NCBI GenBank assembly: GCA_035771165.1
Contig: JAWNZC010000421.1
Span: 1,217,001-1,281,000, forward strand
Source of the DNA: Paragorgia papillata
Lineage: Eukaryota; Cnidaria; Anthozoa; Scleralcyonacea; Coralliidae
DNA: 64,000 bases
Reading direction: 5' to 3'
Both the position numbers and the translations under genes were made by a program. Positions 27,428-37,731 of the stretch are shown here, one piece after another (the first letter of the stretch is position 1; each line of letters starts with the position of its first letter). The notes under the pieces are model-generated. The model worked only from the letters and a program-made list of their open reading frames with translations, ran no database searches and had not been told where the DNA came from.

Positions 27428-30400
27428 ATGACAAAGTATACAAATGATCCCAAATTATTAAAAATTCGGGAAAATGCTCGTCTTAGAAAACAAAGGCAGC
27501 TGCAAAGGGACAAAGAAATGAAACCCTTCAATCCCGAAAGACTTGCCATGCTCCAAGAAAAACAGAAGGAGAAGGAGTCAAAACAGGAGCAAAAACTCGT
27601 TAACCAGCAAGATAGGTTGAAAGATGATCTGAAAAAATTTCAACAAAAAACAGAGAGAAAATTACAGACAAAGGAACGAGCAAAATGGACCAAGGAGATC
27701 AAAGCTGAAGAAGCAAGACAAGACAAGTTCAAATGGGACAAAAAATGGTTGGGTGCTAACAAAAAACTAACAAGGAACCGAAGAGTTGTTAACAACAAAC
27801 TATCAAAAATATTTAAACGTCGGACAAGGGCCAACAAAAAAATTCGTCAAACAGAGCCCATTATGATCAAAAATTTCTTAAATGGAAAGTCAGCCCTGTA
27901 TGAGATCTCGGGTCAAAATTACAAAGATCCAGGGGTGTTTTTGGAACAGACAACAGCTGGTGTTGAAAGATTAATTAATGGGATTGAAAATTCCAAGAAA
28001 GTCAAGACAACTTTGATCTGCAAACTTGTCCACTATGATTATGTGGAAGGTCTCGAAGAAGTGGACCTTTTTTACTTTACATCCCATATGAAAGCCATGA
28101 CAACTAATGAGGATGTTACAGAACTTTACAAAGAGTCAAAAAGAGAGATGCTTGAAAATTTGTCATCTCATCAGAAAAAAGGTTCTGGATGGTCAATAAG
28201 ATCAGTTGAAAATCTCCATATTTCAATAACAAAATACAAACCATTAAATGGTAAAAAATATCAAGACCTACCAAAATTTGTTAAAAACAAAAAAGCAATC
28301 ATCAACCCAAAAAACCTGAAAGATGACTATTGTTTTCTGTACGCAGTCGCCATTGCTGAAACCCTTAAAAAAGAGCCAAATGCTAAAAACCTTGAAAAAA
28401 TTCCCGTGTCAATCCAACTTATGGTTGAAGAGTATGATGTGCAAGGATTGTCATTTCCAGTACAAATTAAAGAAATTTCAAAATTTGAAAAACATAACAA
28501 AATAGGTGTCAATGTTTTGTCATATGATGATGAAATTAGGAAAGTTTTCCAAATGAGAATTTCAAGGTCCGAACATGACAAAAGGGTCAACCTGTTTTTG
28601 TGGAATGACCATTTCAGCTGTGTAAAGGACAAAAGCAAACTCCTATCAAAACAAAATAACAAACACCAACACAAAAAATTCTTCTGTGACTTTTGTTTAA
28701 ACCCCTTTGAAACAGAGGCAGCACTGCAAGAACACATAAGCCATCTTATTTGTCAATCCCATGATGCCCAGATCCAAGAGTATCCAGAAAAAGGTTCTGT
28801 TATGGGTTGGGGTTTAAAAGATTTTAGAAAAACCCAAGATGTGCCTTTCATCATTGTGGCTGATTTTGAGTGCATGTTAAAAACTTTAAAAATAGGAGTC
28901 AACAACGAATCCAAAAGTTACACCCAAAAATATCAAGAACACATTCCAATCAGCTATGGTTTAAATATCATTTGTTCTGACCCATCTGTGTTCCCTGGCA
29001 AATATGTAAGTCATACAAAAAAATATGATTTTGAAGATATTGGTCAAATGTTTGTCGAAAGCTTGGAAAAGGAGGTAAAAAAGATTTGGCACACATATCT
29101 CAAAGAACCGAAAAAGATCATTATGACAGCTGAGGACGAAACAAACTTTCAAAATGCAACCATGTGCTATGTCTGTGGTGGTCAGTTCGCTCGCAGAAAC
29201 CCTAAAAATTTGGATCCAAAAAGTCTTTGGAAAGCCAACAAAACAACTGCAAGATCCAAAGTCAGAGATCATGACCACTTAAATGGAAAATACCGAGGAG
29301 CAGCCCACAACGAATGCAATTACTCAATGGGGAATGCCAAACACATCCCAGTCCTATTCCATAATTTTAGTGGTTATGATGCCCACTTAATTGTAAAGTA
29401 TTTGGGGCTGTCTGGTGGTAAACTTGGTTGCATAGCAAAGACAGAGGAGGAATATATTAGTGTAAACAAAACCCTATGGATGGATGGTGGTTTAAAGAAA
29501 AATGCCAAGGGTGAGACAGTCAAAAAATGGGTTCCTTTGGAATTGCGATTCTTGGACTCACTCAAATTTATGGCAAGTTCTTTAGCAACACTGACATCAA
29601 ACCTGCCAAATGACGAGTTTCATTATACAGAAAACGGTTTCAAGGATCATCCAAAGGAAAATGTGGATCTTTTGAAAAGGAAAGGGGTTTTCCCATATGA
29701 AATTTTAACCAGTTTAAAAAAGTTGGACTGCCCAGAATTCCCACCACATGAAAAATTCCATTCAAGACTGACAGGCAAAAATGTAAGTATTGAAGATTAC
29801 AACCATGGCAAGGATGTCTGGCAAAAGTTTGGTTGCAAAAGTTTGAAAGAGTATATGGAGTTATATCAAAAAACGGATGTTCTTGGACTCTCTGACGTCA
29901 TCCAAAGTTTTCGAAAAATGTGTAAAAACACTTACAAACTTGACCCAATGTGGTATTACACAGCTCCAGGATTGGCTTGGGATGCCTTGCTGAAAATGTC
30001 GGAACAACAGTTGGAACTTTTAACAGAACCTAACATGTTTCTTATGATCGAAAAAGGAATTCGTGGTGGGATCTCAACCATAACCCATAGATTTTCAGAA
30101 GCCAATAACAAGTACATGGAGGAGCACAATCCTGAAAAAGAAAGTGTGTTCATTCCATACCTTGACAAAAATAACTTGTATGGTCATTCAATGGTCCAAC
30201 CCTTGCCAATAGGTGGGTTCGAGTGGATACCAAAAGATGAACTTAAAGACTGGCAAAAATATTTGGAAACAGAGGGTGAGGGTTGCTTTTTGGAAGTCGA
30301 TTTAAAATATCCAGAAGAACTTCATGACTCGCATAATGAGATGCCTTTTGCAGCTGAGCGGATGACTATTGACAAGGTTGAAAAGCTGGTTCCAAATTTG

Positions 30401-31393
30401 AATGACAAAGAAAAATTTGTGGTACACTATGAAGCCTTGAAACAAATGGTGGATCATGGTTTGGTTCTGGCAAAAATCCATCGAGGAATCTCATTTAATG
30501 AAAAGGCATGGATGAAAGATTACATAATGCTAAACACGAGTTTGAGAACAGCCGCCAAGAATGACTTTGAAAAAGATTTCTTTAAGCTCATGAACAACTC
30601 CCCATTTGGGAAAACCATGGAGAATGTTAGAAACAGGCTTGACGTCAGACTGGTTACAGATGATGACCAACTTGAAAAACTGGCAAGCAAAATAACATTC
30701 AAAGGCGACACAATATTTACCGATTACTTGGGTGCTGTGCATATAAGGAAAACAAGAGTCAAATTAAACAAACCCATATATGTGGGAGCTGCTATACTTG
30801 ACAAGAGTAAAATTACCATGTATGACTTTCATTACAACTATGTAAAGCCAAAATATGGAAATCATGCAAAGCTGTTGTTTACAGATACAGACTCCTTATG
30901 TTATGAAATTAAAACAAATGACTTTTTTGCAGATATCAAGGATGACGTTACAAAAATGTTTGATACATCAAACTTTCCAGAGGACCATCCAAGTGGTATC
31001 AAAAAAATGAACAAAAAAGTACTTGGTATGATGAAGTCAGAAACAGGTGCTGACCAAATCTCAAAGTTTGTTGGACTGAGAGCAAAATCATATGCCATCA
31101 AAATGACAAAAAAGAAAAATCCAGTAACTGGTTTGTGGGATGAAAAAGAAGACAAAAAATGCAAAGGAGTTGCAAAGGCGGTCATCAACAATAACATCAA
31201 ATTTGATGATTATTACAACTGTTTGACCACAGGAAAAAATGAACTAAGAGGGATGAACACTTTTAGAAGTACCAAACATACCATCCACACCATCCATGTA
31301 AATAAGATTGCACTAAATTCAGAAGATGACAAAAGAGTCATTTTAGAAGATGGAATTAGTACTTTAGCGATTGGTCATTACAAAACTAAGTAA
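27428..31393 (+). CDS. POLB: Protein-primed family B DNA polymerase (pPolB)
   Basis: 1321 aa. A basic coiled N-terminus (1-150) is followed by the conserved Polinton N-terminal region, a C2H2 finger (CDFC near 420), and the exonuclease motifs DFE (Asp479), HNFSGYDAH (645-653) and YQKTDV. An inserted zinc/HNH-like module (CYVC near 580, then VRDHDHLNGKYRGAAHNECN) lies between Exo I and Exo II. Polymerase motifs are A (YLDKNNLYG, Asp913), B (KLMNNSPFGKTMENVRNR, about 1053-1070) and C (FTDTDSL, Asp1153/Asp1155). Expected to replicate the linear element from a terminal protein. All catalytic residues seen are intact. Confidence 0.95.
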   Translation: MTKYTNDPKLLKIRENARLRKQRQLQRDKEMKPFNPERLAMLQEKQKEKESKQEQKLVNQQDRLKDDLKKFQQKTERKLQTKERAKWTKEIKAEEARQDKFKWDKKWLGANKKLTRNRRVVNNKLSKIFKRRTRANKKIRQTEPIMIKNFLNGKSALYEISGQNYKDPGVFLEQTTAGVERLINGIENSKKVKTTLICKLVHYDYVEGLEEVDLFYFTSHMKAMTTNEDVTELYKESKREMLENLSSHQKKGSGWSIRSVENLHISITKYKPLNGKKYQDLPKFVKNKKAIINPKNLKDDYCFLYAVAIAETLKKEPNAKNLEKIPVSIQLMVEEYDVQGLSFPVQIKEISKFEKHNKIGVNVLSYDDEIRKVFQMRISRSEHDKRVNLFLWNDHFSCVKDKSKLLSKQNNKHQHKKFFCDFCLNPFETEAALQEHISHLICQSHDAQIQEYPEKGSVMGWGLKDFRKTQDVPFIIVADFECMLKTLKIGVNNESKSYTQKYQEHIPISYGLNIICSDPSVFPGKYVSHTKKYDFEDIGQMFVESLEKEVKKIWHTYLKEPKKIIMTAEDETNFQNATMCYVCGGQFARRNPKNLDPKSLWKANKTTARSKVRDHDHLNGKYRGAAHNECNYSMGNAKHIPVLFHNFSGYDAHLIVKYLGLSGGKLGCIAKTEEEYISVNKTLWMDGGLKKNAKGETVKKWVPLELRFLDSLKFMASSLATLTSNLPNDEFHYTENGFKDHPKENVDLLKRKGVFPYEILTSLKKLDCPEFPPHEKFHSRLTGKNVSIEDYNHGKDVWQKFGCKSLKEYMELYQKTDVLGLSDVIQSFRKMCKNTYKLDPMWYYTAPGLAWDALLKMSEQQLELLTEPNMFLMIEKGIRGGISTITHRFSEANNKYMEEHNPEKESVFIPYLDKNNLYGHSMVQPLPIGGFEWIPKDELKDWQKYLETEGEGCFLEVDLKYPEELHDSHNEMPFAAERMTIDKVEKLVPNLNDKEKFVVHYEALKQMVDHGLVLAKIHRGISFNEKAWMKDYIMLNTSLRTAAKNDFEKDFFKLMNNSPFGKTMENVRNRLDVRLVTDDDQLEKLASKITFKGDTIFTDYLGAVHIRKTRVKLNKPIYVGAAILDKSKITMYDFHYNYVKPKYGNHAKLLFTDTDSLCYEIKTNDFFADIKDDVTKMFDTSNFPEDHPSGIKKMNKKVLGMMKSETGADQISKFVGLRAKSYAIKMTKKKNPVTGLWDEKEDKKCKGVAKAVINNNIKFDDYYNCLTTGKNELRGMNTFRSTKHTIHTIHVNKIALNSEDDKRVILEDGISTLAIGHYKTK

Positions 31394-31404
31394 ATTAAGT
31401 TCAA

Positions 31405-31432
31405 AAGTTGTATCCAACTTAAGGATACAAAT
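31405..31432. terminator. Stem-loop after the polymerase gene
   Basis: TTGTATCC and GGATACAA form an 8-bp stem with a 6-7 nt loop between converging genes. Confidence 0.45.
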
Positions 31433-31468
31433 TTTGTGGATGTTTTGGGATTTTTCTTGTTTTGTGGT

Positions 31469-31825
31469 TTACTGTATGGATTTCAGTAATGCAACCATTT
31501 TCTGAGAATTTTTCAGTGTTTTTCTTCCAGCTTTTAGGGTTGGTCTGGTTGGGATGTGTTTGGACTTTCCAATTTTTGATGCCAAATTCATCCATTGTTC
31601 GGACTTTGCTCCTTCATCAACTTCAACATTTGTAAAGTGGTTTCTGCAATGGTCTCTGCTATCCAACCGTTGGTTTTTCTTTTCTTGTAATTTCTGTCGG
31701 AGTTTAATTTTTAATAGTTCTTTGTTTGAGATCATTCTTATTTTTTTTAAATTTTTAAAATCTGTCAAGAACAATTCAAACTTTAAAGGAATGTTTAAAG
31801 TTTTTTGGGTTTTTTTGAATGACAA
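31469..31825 (-). CDS. Hypothetical basic protein, possibly the shifted end of the zinc-finger gene
   Basis: The frame overlaps the zinc-finger gene by 31 bases. Its first ATG-started form begins at MISNKELLKIKLRQKL (about 88 aa); upstream it is open only without an ATG. The overlap contains a run of seven A, so a one-base slip could have split one longer gene, or the two genes are separate. The product is Lys/Arg-rich with no recognised domain. Confidence 0.4.
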   Translation of the reverse strand: MSFKKTQKTLNIPLKFELFLTDFKNLKKIRMISNKELLKIKLRQKLQEKKNQRLDSRDHCRNHFTNVEVDEGAKSEQWMNLASKIGKSKHIPTRPTLKAGRKTLKNSQKMVALLKSIQ

Positions 31826-32061
31826 GTTATTCTTATTTCATGAGATTTGTAATGATTAATTTGTTCTTTTTTTGTTTTAAAAGTTTTGGAACATTTTGAG
31901 CATTTATAGTTAGAACCTGTCATTCCAACCCCATGAACAAACTTGTAGTGTAACCTCATTGCTGTATATGTATTTGTTTCAAACTTACAATTCCTGCAAG
32001 TGTAATGGTGTTTGTTATAACAATATTGGATGCATCTGCTTTCTTCATTTCTTTTCCGCAT
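31795..32061 (-). CDS. C2H2 zinc-finger protein
   Basis: 88 aa with two fingers: CRNCKFETNTYTAMRLHYKF with a following His, and CSKCSKTFKTKKEQINHYKS with His. The leader AAATAAAAGAATAAAATG lies next to the right terminal repeat. Probably DNA-binding, perhaps for the element's ends or its transcription. Confidence 0.6.
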   Translation of the reverse strand: MRKRNEESRCIQYCYNKHHYTCRNCKFETNTYTAMRLHYKFVHGVGMTGSNYKCSKCSKTFKTKKEQINHYKSHEIRITCHSKKPKKL

Positions 32062-32072
32062 TTTATTCTTTT

Positions 32073-32340
32073 ATTTAAAAAAAAAACCCAATCCAATTTC
32101 CAGGCAACCCCAAACCCAAAAACTTGGCAACCATTTTGAAAAAACTTGGCAACCATTCCCCAAACCGGAAGTCAAACCATTTTGGAAACCGGAAGTCAAA
32201 AAATTCCAGGAGGGGGTCGCGAACCGGAAGTCAAAGTTTTTGACAGCCATTACTCAATGGCCCAGGATCGTCAAACGGGGTTTTAGTAAACAAATGGCGG
32301 CCATTAAGGTTGTAGCCAGGATCGGCTTTTTAACACTACT
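32073..32340 (-). repeat. Polinton right terminal inverted repeat (268 bp)
   Basis: Reverse complement of 11561-11828 as read by eye, ending GGCTTTTTAACACTACT. Same length as the left copy. Confidence 0.95.
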
Positions 32341-32346
32341 ACCTAC
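32341..32346. repeat. Polinton target-site duplication, right copy
   Basis: ACCTAC, identical to 11555-11560. Confidence 0.9.
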
Positions 32347-32619
32347 TTATCTTAATTTACATACTTGTAAAAAACAGAACTACCGTTAAAAATACAAAAA
32401 ATACAATAATTAACTATTAAATATTTCTTTGCATGTCGGTAAAACATACCAAAGTCGTAATGAATCCACAGATAATTCAAACGGCCGCCATGTTGGACAG
32501 CAGGAGAGCCAATTAGGAACGAAGGAATTAGGAATATAGGCGGAAGGTTCTTAACAGCGGGTGTGTACTGTATTGATAGCACCAACGCAACCTTTACTAA
32601 TTTATCACCTGTGGTTTAG

Positions 32620-32702
32620 TTGCACAGGCAGTTGTGAACAGAGAACATATAATTAAAGAAATCGCCGTCAAAGTAAAGCTTTATGAAGCGCCAGATAACA
32701 AG
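32620..32702 (+). CDS. PARP14-like RRM unit 3, second exon (right of the Polinton)
   Basis: Encodes VAQAVVNREHIIKEIAVKVK. Acceptor TTTAG at 32615-32619, consensus donor AAG|GTGAGT. Phase and sequence match the second exons of the other units, so it completes the unit begun at 10511, and the Polinton lies in the intron between them. Confidence 0.65.
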
Positions 32703-33538
32703 GTGAGTATAATTCCAATTCCAAAAAAGCTAACCACTATTTATGAACGAAATACTAGTCGGGATACTTATATGAAACTTCAGCCAAAATATATAAATGT
32801 AGGCACCACTCTTTACAGTTTATAGTGCAGAAAAGTTTCATAATGCGTTTTGTTCATAGCCTTCATAGGAAACATGTACAAACGGCGTTTTGAAAAGAAA
32901 AATGCATGTACTTGACAACATTCCTGACAGTTTTCCTGCATGTACTTCATTTTAGGATATTCCTGCCAGTTTTTATCTTTCATATATAATTGAGATCGCA
33001 GTTTAAAACTTTAAATGAAGCGTATCTAGCACTAGCAGGTTGACTGGTCGAGTCTCTTCACTCTCTACCCTTTTTCAAAGATTCAGCAATTGAGGAACCA
33101 GGCGGAAAGCTTAATCTTGTATTCTCAAACTCATTAATAATTTATTAATTATCGTAGCCAATCCATGAAAGTATACCACATCACATGCATGAGTTTTGAT
33201 ACCCAATGATGACTTGTAGGAAACTTCCTAATGAACTGGATCACATTTCTTAATCTGCATATTGAAATCAATGAAGAAAACACCGCAAATCGCAATGCGA
33301 ATACTCGTTTGAGAAGTGTGTGCCCCTCGGTTTTCATTTGTTTTGTCGTGTTTGGAACCCCTGATGAAACACTGAAACTCGTGTTAATCTATTACATGAA
33401 AATTATTGCCCAGCAAATAATTCTTAAGATATATAGCCATAATAAACAAACATCAAGAGTCGTAGATAAACATATACAATAAAGAATTTTTTGAAAGAAT
33501 TGAAAAAGAATTTGATTCACTAGCTTTCATGTTCTTAG
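32703..33538. other. Intron between RRM units 3 and 4
   Basis: Short direct repeats of the phrase TGCATGTACTT near 32904-32950; otherwise nothing recognised. Confidence 0.4.
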
Positions 33539-33716
33539 GTTGAAGTGATTTCAAAGGAAAGAAGAACAGTATTTGTTTCTGATATCCCGAAAGGAGAAAC
33601 TAAAAACAGTATAAAAATTCATTTCCAAAGGAGAAAACATGGAGGAGGTGAAATTGAGGAAGTAAGACTTTCACAAGATGGTCAGGAAGCTACGATTGTT
33701 TTTGAAGATCTAGAAG
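33539..33716 (+). CDS. PARP14-like RRM unit 4, first exon
   Basis: Encodes RTVFVSDIPKGETKNSIKIH, then FQRRKHGGGEIEEVRL. Acceptor CTTAG at 33534-33538, donor GAAG|GTGAAT. Confidence 0.7.
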
Positions 33717-33795
33717 GTGAATAAAAATTTGAACAATTTAAATGTTTTATGCTTTATCCTATTGCAGATATTTTTTATTTTAATATTTTATTTGT

Positions 33796-33967
33796 ATAGG
33801 TAATAGCATGGTTTCGAGTGCAATTTGGAAAAAACATGCACGAGTGAGTTTTTCGAAGACTGTCAAAATTGCACGAGTCCGAAGGACGAGTGCTATTTGA
33901 GGTCTTTGAAAAAACTCACGAGTGCGTGTTTTTTTCAAATTGCACAAGAAATCATGCTATTACTTAT
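33796..33967. mobile_element. Hairpin MITE
   Basis: Left arm GTAATAGCATG and the GAGTGCAATTTG region return inverted at the right (CAAATTGCAC, CATGCTATTACTTA). Confidence 0.7.
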
Positions 33968-34184
33968 TAATAATATACATGAAAAAATTTAACATGAAGA
34001 GAATCTTTCCAATCAAAATGCTTCGTGCAAATAACATACATGAAAAAATTTAACAGGAAGAGCTTATTTTCTAGTCAAAAATGATTTTTGTACTGTATTT
34101 CCTTTTTTCTGCACTGTATTTCCTCAAAACTGCACTTCTCTCAGCCAATCAGAATTGAGAAATTTTTTCATGTATATTATTAGT
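33968..34184. mobile_element. MITE with AATATACATGAAAAAATTT ends
   Basis: AATAATATACATGAAAAAAT at the left, its complement at 34165-34184, with an internal copy near 34022. It abuts the preceding hairpin element. Confidence 0.65.
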
Positions 34185-34326
34185 ATGGTAATTTATTTGT
34201 TTCTTGTCTGCTTGTTTGTATTTTTTTTTCATATATCTTCTTTAAGTTAAATCTTGACTGCATAGCTCCATTCCTTTATATTAGTTGAACATTTGTTTCC
34301 TTTTCTTTAATTATCTTTGACTATAG

Positions 34327-34424
34327 TTGCACATGCAGTGGTGAATAAAGAGCAAGTAATTAAAGGAAAACTCGTAAGAGTAACGCATTATCAGCCGGAT
34401 TCAAATAATAATTATGAACGGAAG
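34327..34424 (+). CDS. PARP14-like RRM unit 4, second exon
   Basis: Encodes VAHAVVNKEQVIKGKLVRVT. Acceptor TATAG at 34322-34326, donor AAG|GTTTGT. Confidence 0.65.
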
Positions 34425-35113
34425 GTTTGTGTTATAAACTAATTAGCATAAATTGGTAGAGACGCTGATGATAAATCGCAATATATTTTATGGCCAGCTA
34501 AAAGTATATTTTCGCAATTTATGTATGCACGCTTTTAGTTGCTTCTTGAAATAAGCTATTCGTATAAACAGTGGTTTAAAAACATGGCGTAGATAATTGC
34601 AGTCAAACATTCACGTGGTTTTGGTCATTCGTGGCTATTAGTGGACGTTGTGGTCACTCGTTTTTGTGTGTGGTCAATGGTCATGCTACGTAATCGTTCG
34701 TATACGTTTAGTCCAAATCGGCTTTTCATACCCACAAGATTAAGACAAAAGATATATGACGAAAATTCAATACTGGATGTTCTACTATAGATTGGAACAT
34801 AACTGTGTAAATCCTGCTGTATACGGTGAAGCTTGGCCTGTTTTTTCTTCAGTTCAATACCTTAGAGAAACGGCACAAAAAGCTACTCCAATTTGCAGCT
34901 TTTTCACGCAACTGGATACGTTTATATAACCAATAACCCTTATAAAATCAAATTTGTAGAAGAAAAGAAAGATATTTCGGAAATGAATGACCAAAATAGA
35001 AACTGTAAAATAACATCTATTTTCTCTCTCCATTATGTAGTAAGGCAAAAACTATGATAAATCTATATGCACTTTAAAATAAGTTTTGATTTCGCTATTA
35101 ATCTAATTTGAAG
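34425..35113. other. Intron between RRM units 4 and 5
   Basis: No exon or repeat family recognised. Confidence 0.4.
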
Positions 35114-35299
35114 GTTGACGAAGTTTTAAATAAAGCAAAAACAATTTTGGTAACTGACATTCCTGAAGGAAAAACGGTAAACGTTTTACATCTTCATTTC
35201 CAAAGGAAAAGGAATGGCGGAGGAGAAATTGAGGAAGTGAGACTTTCACAAGATGGTCGAAAGGCCTGGGTTGTTTTCGATGATCCAGAATTTATTTAA
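35114..35299 (+). CDS. PARP14-like RRM unit 5, first exon, donor lost
   Basis: Encodes KTILVTDIPEGKTVNVLHLH, then FQRKRNGGGEIEEVRL. Where the other four exons have GAAG|GT, this one reads GAATTTATTTAA, so there is no donor and the frame runs into a stop at 35297-35299. The unit may be dead, or the gene ends here in this copy. Confidence 0.6.
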   Translation, partial: VDEVLNKAKTILVTDIPEGKTVNVLHLHFQRKRNGGGEIEEVRLSQDGRKAWVVFDDPEFI

Positions 35300-35552
35300 A
35301 CGCTTGCATGCTTTGATCAACTACATGTTTTTTTCCTAATGAAAAAAAAAATCCAAATAATTTTTTATGTTAATTTAATTATCTTATTGACATGTTTTGT
35401 TGGGTTTTTTTTGTGTGTGTTTTTAGGTTAAACTAGAAAAGAGTAGCTATTATTTCTGGCAGCTTTATTTTATATTGCATTGCGTTACATTGTATATAAA
35501 ATCTTAAAAACATATATAGGAGTGTGTCATTAACACACTGTTTCTTATTTAG

Positions 35553-35632
35553 TGGCAAAAGCAGTGCTTAACATACAGCAGGTAATTGGTGGAAAAGTTG
35601 TGAAAGTAGAGTCATTGGACGAAGAAAATAAG
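35553..35632 (+). CDS. PARP14-like RRM unit 5, second exon
   Basis: Encodes VAKAVLNIQQVIGGKVVKVE. Acceptor TTTAG at 35548-35552 and donor AAG|GTTGGT look intact even though the matching first-exon donor is gone. Confidence 0.55.
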
Positions 35633-35769
35633 GTTGGTTTTCTGGTTTATTTGCAACTTATCACAAATATTGCAATCTAATCTGTTTTTCAAGTTGATTG
35701 GACGATTGTACTAATTTTACGTTTTAATGTAGATTGTTTTTGTACATGTTTAATGTAGATTTATTTTAA

Positions 35770-35870
35770 GATTTGTTTTGTTTCGCTTTATATCGCTTTG
35801 TTTTGTTTTGTTTCAATTTGCTTTGTTTTGTTTTGTTTTGTTTTGTTTTGTTATGTTTCGCTTTGTCTAT
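35770..35870. repeat. TTTTG microsatellite
   Basis: Imperfect tandem repeats of TTTTG and TTTCG. Confidence 0.8.
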
Positions 35871-36214
35871 TTCCCTCTGGTATTATAGAAATAATTTAGA
35901 AATGAAAAGAGTTTCCCTCTATGTATTTTATGTGTTTTATGCTGAATATAAGTCGACATCTGTTCAGAATTTTTGTTTTTGTAACCAGATGCAAACAAAG
36001 CCTGGATTGGTTTCCGATATTCCCCAAAGCACAGAACACGGGCCCCACATCGAAAAGAAATCAAATAATATGAGTGAATCAAACAATATAATTACGTAAA
36101 TCAAATGACAAAACTGGACAATCTAATCAATTCCCATGCAACCCACCCTCCTCTGACTTAACTTATCATATATCCAACCTAACCCAACGCAATCCAATCA
36201 ATCCAAATAAACCG

Positions 36215-36640
36215 AAGAAACACATTACATTGCATTACATTGCATTACGTGACATTGCATTACATAACATTACGTGACATTGCATTACATTACATTACAT
36301 TACGTTACGTGACGTTACATTACGTGACATTACATTACGTGACATTACATTACGTGACATTACATTACGTGACATTACATTACGTGAGATTACATTACAT
36401 TGCATTGCATTACATTACGTGACATTACATTACGTGACATTACATTACGTGACATTACATTGCATTACATTGCATTACGTGACATTGCATTACGTGACAT
36501 TGCATTACGTGACATTGCATTACATTACGTGACATTACGTAACATTACATTACAATGCATTACATTGCATTACATTACGTTACATTAAATTACGTTACAT
36601 TTTACATGACATAACATTACGTTACATTACATTATGGCTT
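36215..36640. repeat. ATTACGTGAC/ATTACATTGC satellite
   Basis: About 400 bp of imperfect pentamer and decamer repeats (CATTA, CATTG, CGTGA). All frames are open in stretches, but only as repeat translations. Confidence 0.85.
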
Positions 36641-37731
36641 CACATGCATGAGAGTATCCCATATAAAATAAATACTTTACAATATTCGAGTCTTTATTGT
36701 ATTGAATATATACAACCTCTCACCTATTACTGCATAGTCTATTGCTGAAGTTTGTATAACCAACACAACACGGCAGCTCATAAAGTAATAGTACATACAG
36801 CACAGCACAGCACAGCACAACATGAACTGTAACTGAACTGAACTGAACTGCAACGCACTACGGTGGAATGCAATGCAATATGATACAATTAAATGTATGA
36901 TAGCTTGTGATGTGACGAAAAGAATTAAGTATAGGTTAGTTACCGAACCCAAGGTAACTTCGGCCCTCGGTAAATAACTGACGTAGTTACCGAGGTCTCG
37001 ACAGGAAGTGGCGCTCAATGTCTGGCAAAATCGTTCAATTTCGATAGGAAAATGTTGCTGTTTATTGCAACTCAAACTCGCTTTACAAAAACTATCTATC
37101 TTTCTTTGTTGGCAAAAACTAAGCTTTAACTTTGTTATTTCATACAGGGATGATGTCGGAGTTGATCTTGGTCGAGCCGAGTTTTGAATTAATTATCGTA
37201 TGATTACAAAGTAACCAATCAGCGCTAGTACCCGAATCTCGGTAGATTTACGTCATCAGTATGGAATTTCTTGGCTCGTTACTCAGACGTCTATTCCGCG
37301 AGGGGGCGAGCGAGAAGAGGCGGTTGTTTTCTCAGGCTACCACCACTACTACCACCACCAACAACAACAATTACAAACGCTATATTAAATTGGAAGGTCA
37401 CTACCAGTTCGCACTGTATACAGCATTTTACACACACACTACAATCTACTCCTATATACACGACACACAGACACACGCACGCACGCACGCACGCACGCTT
37501 GATTTGCTAGACAAGTAACACGCACTTACTGAATCAATTTAAGAAACATTGCCATTATCACATAATCGATACAATACATTATCATTAGAAATTTAGTGCC
37601 TCATAAGTAAACAAATCAGAACGTGAGCAAATAATTAAAAATGTAAGCATGCTTGTGTACGGCTAAAAAGATAATATTAGTCAAAAAAATATGACCTACA
37701 GTGGCATTAATGTCTTTCTTTCTCACTACAG
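36641..37731. other. Non-coding stretch
   Basis: Contains CAGCA and AACTG short repeats (36797-36850) and an ACGC run (37473-37497). An inverted pair around GGTTAGTTACCGA and TCGGTAACT type sequence (36933-36990) suggests a small MITE. No exon recognised before the acceptor at 37730. Confidence 0.4.

Larger units (their letters stand above)
11561..32340 (+). mobile_element. Complete Polinton/Maverick (adintovirus-like) element
   Basis: A 20,780-bp unit bounded by identical 268-bp terminal inverted repeats and a 6-bp target duplication. It encodes the hallmark genes: protein-primed family B DNA polymerase, retroviral-type integrase, FtsK/HerA-type packaging ATPase, double-jelly-roll major capsid protein and penton-like minor capsid protein. 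Matching repeat arms and intact long reading frames suggest a recent insertion. Gene blocks run right (11841-20779), left (20833-22716), right (22788-27095), left (27241-27387), right (polymerase) and left (zinc finger). It lies in an intron of a PARP14-like host gene, same orientation. Whether it forms virions cannot be decided from sequence. Confidence 0.95.

Noticed and set aside
28265..28680. Cys/His block in the polymerase N-terminal region (DDYCFLYAVA, LFLWNDHFSCV) as a possible cysteine protease
   Set aside because: The block seems to be a normal part of Polinton polymerases; no evidence here of protease activity.
36240..36588. Open frames of HYVTLHYI-type peptides
   Set aside because: Translations of a pentamer satellite.
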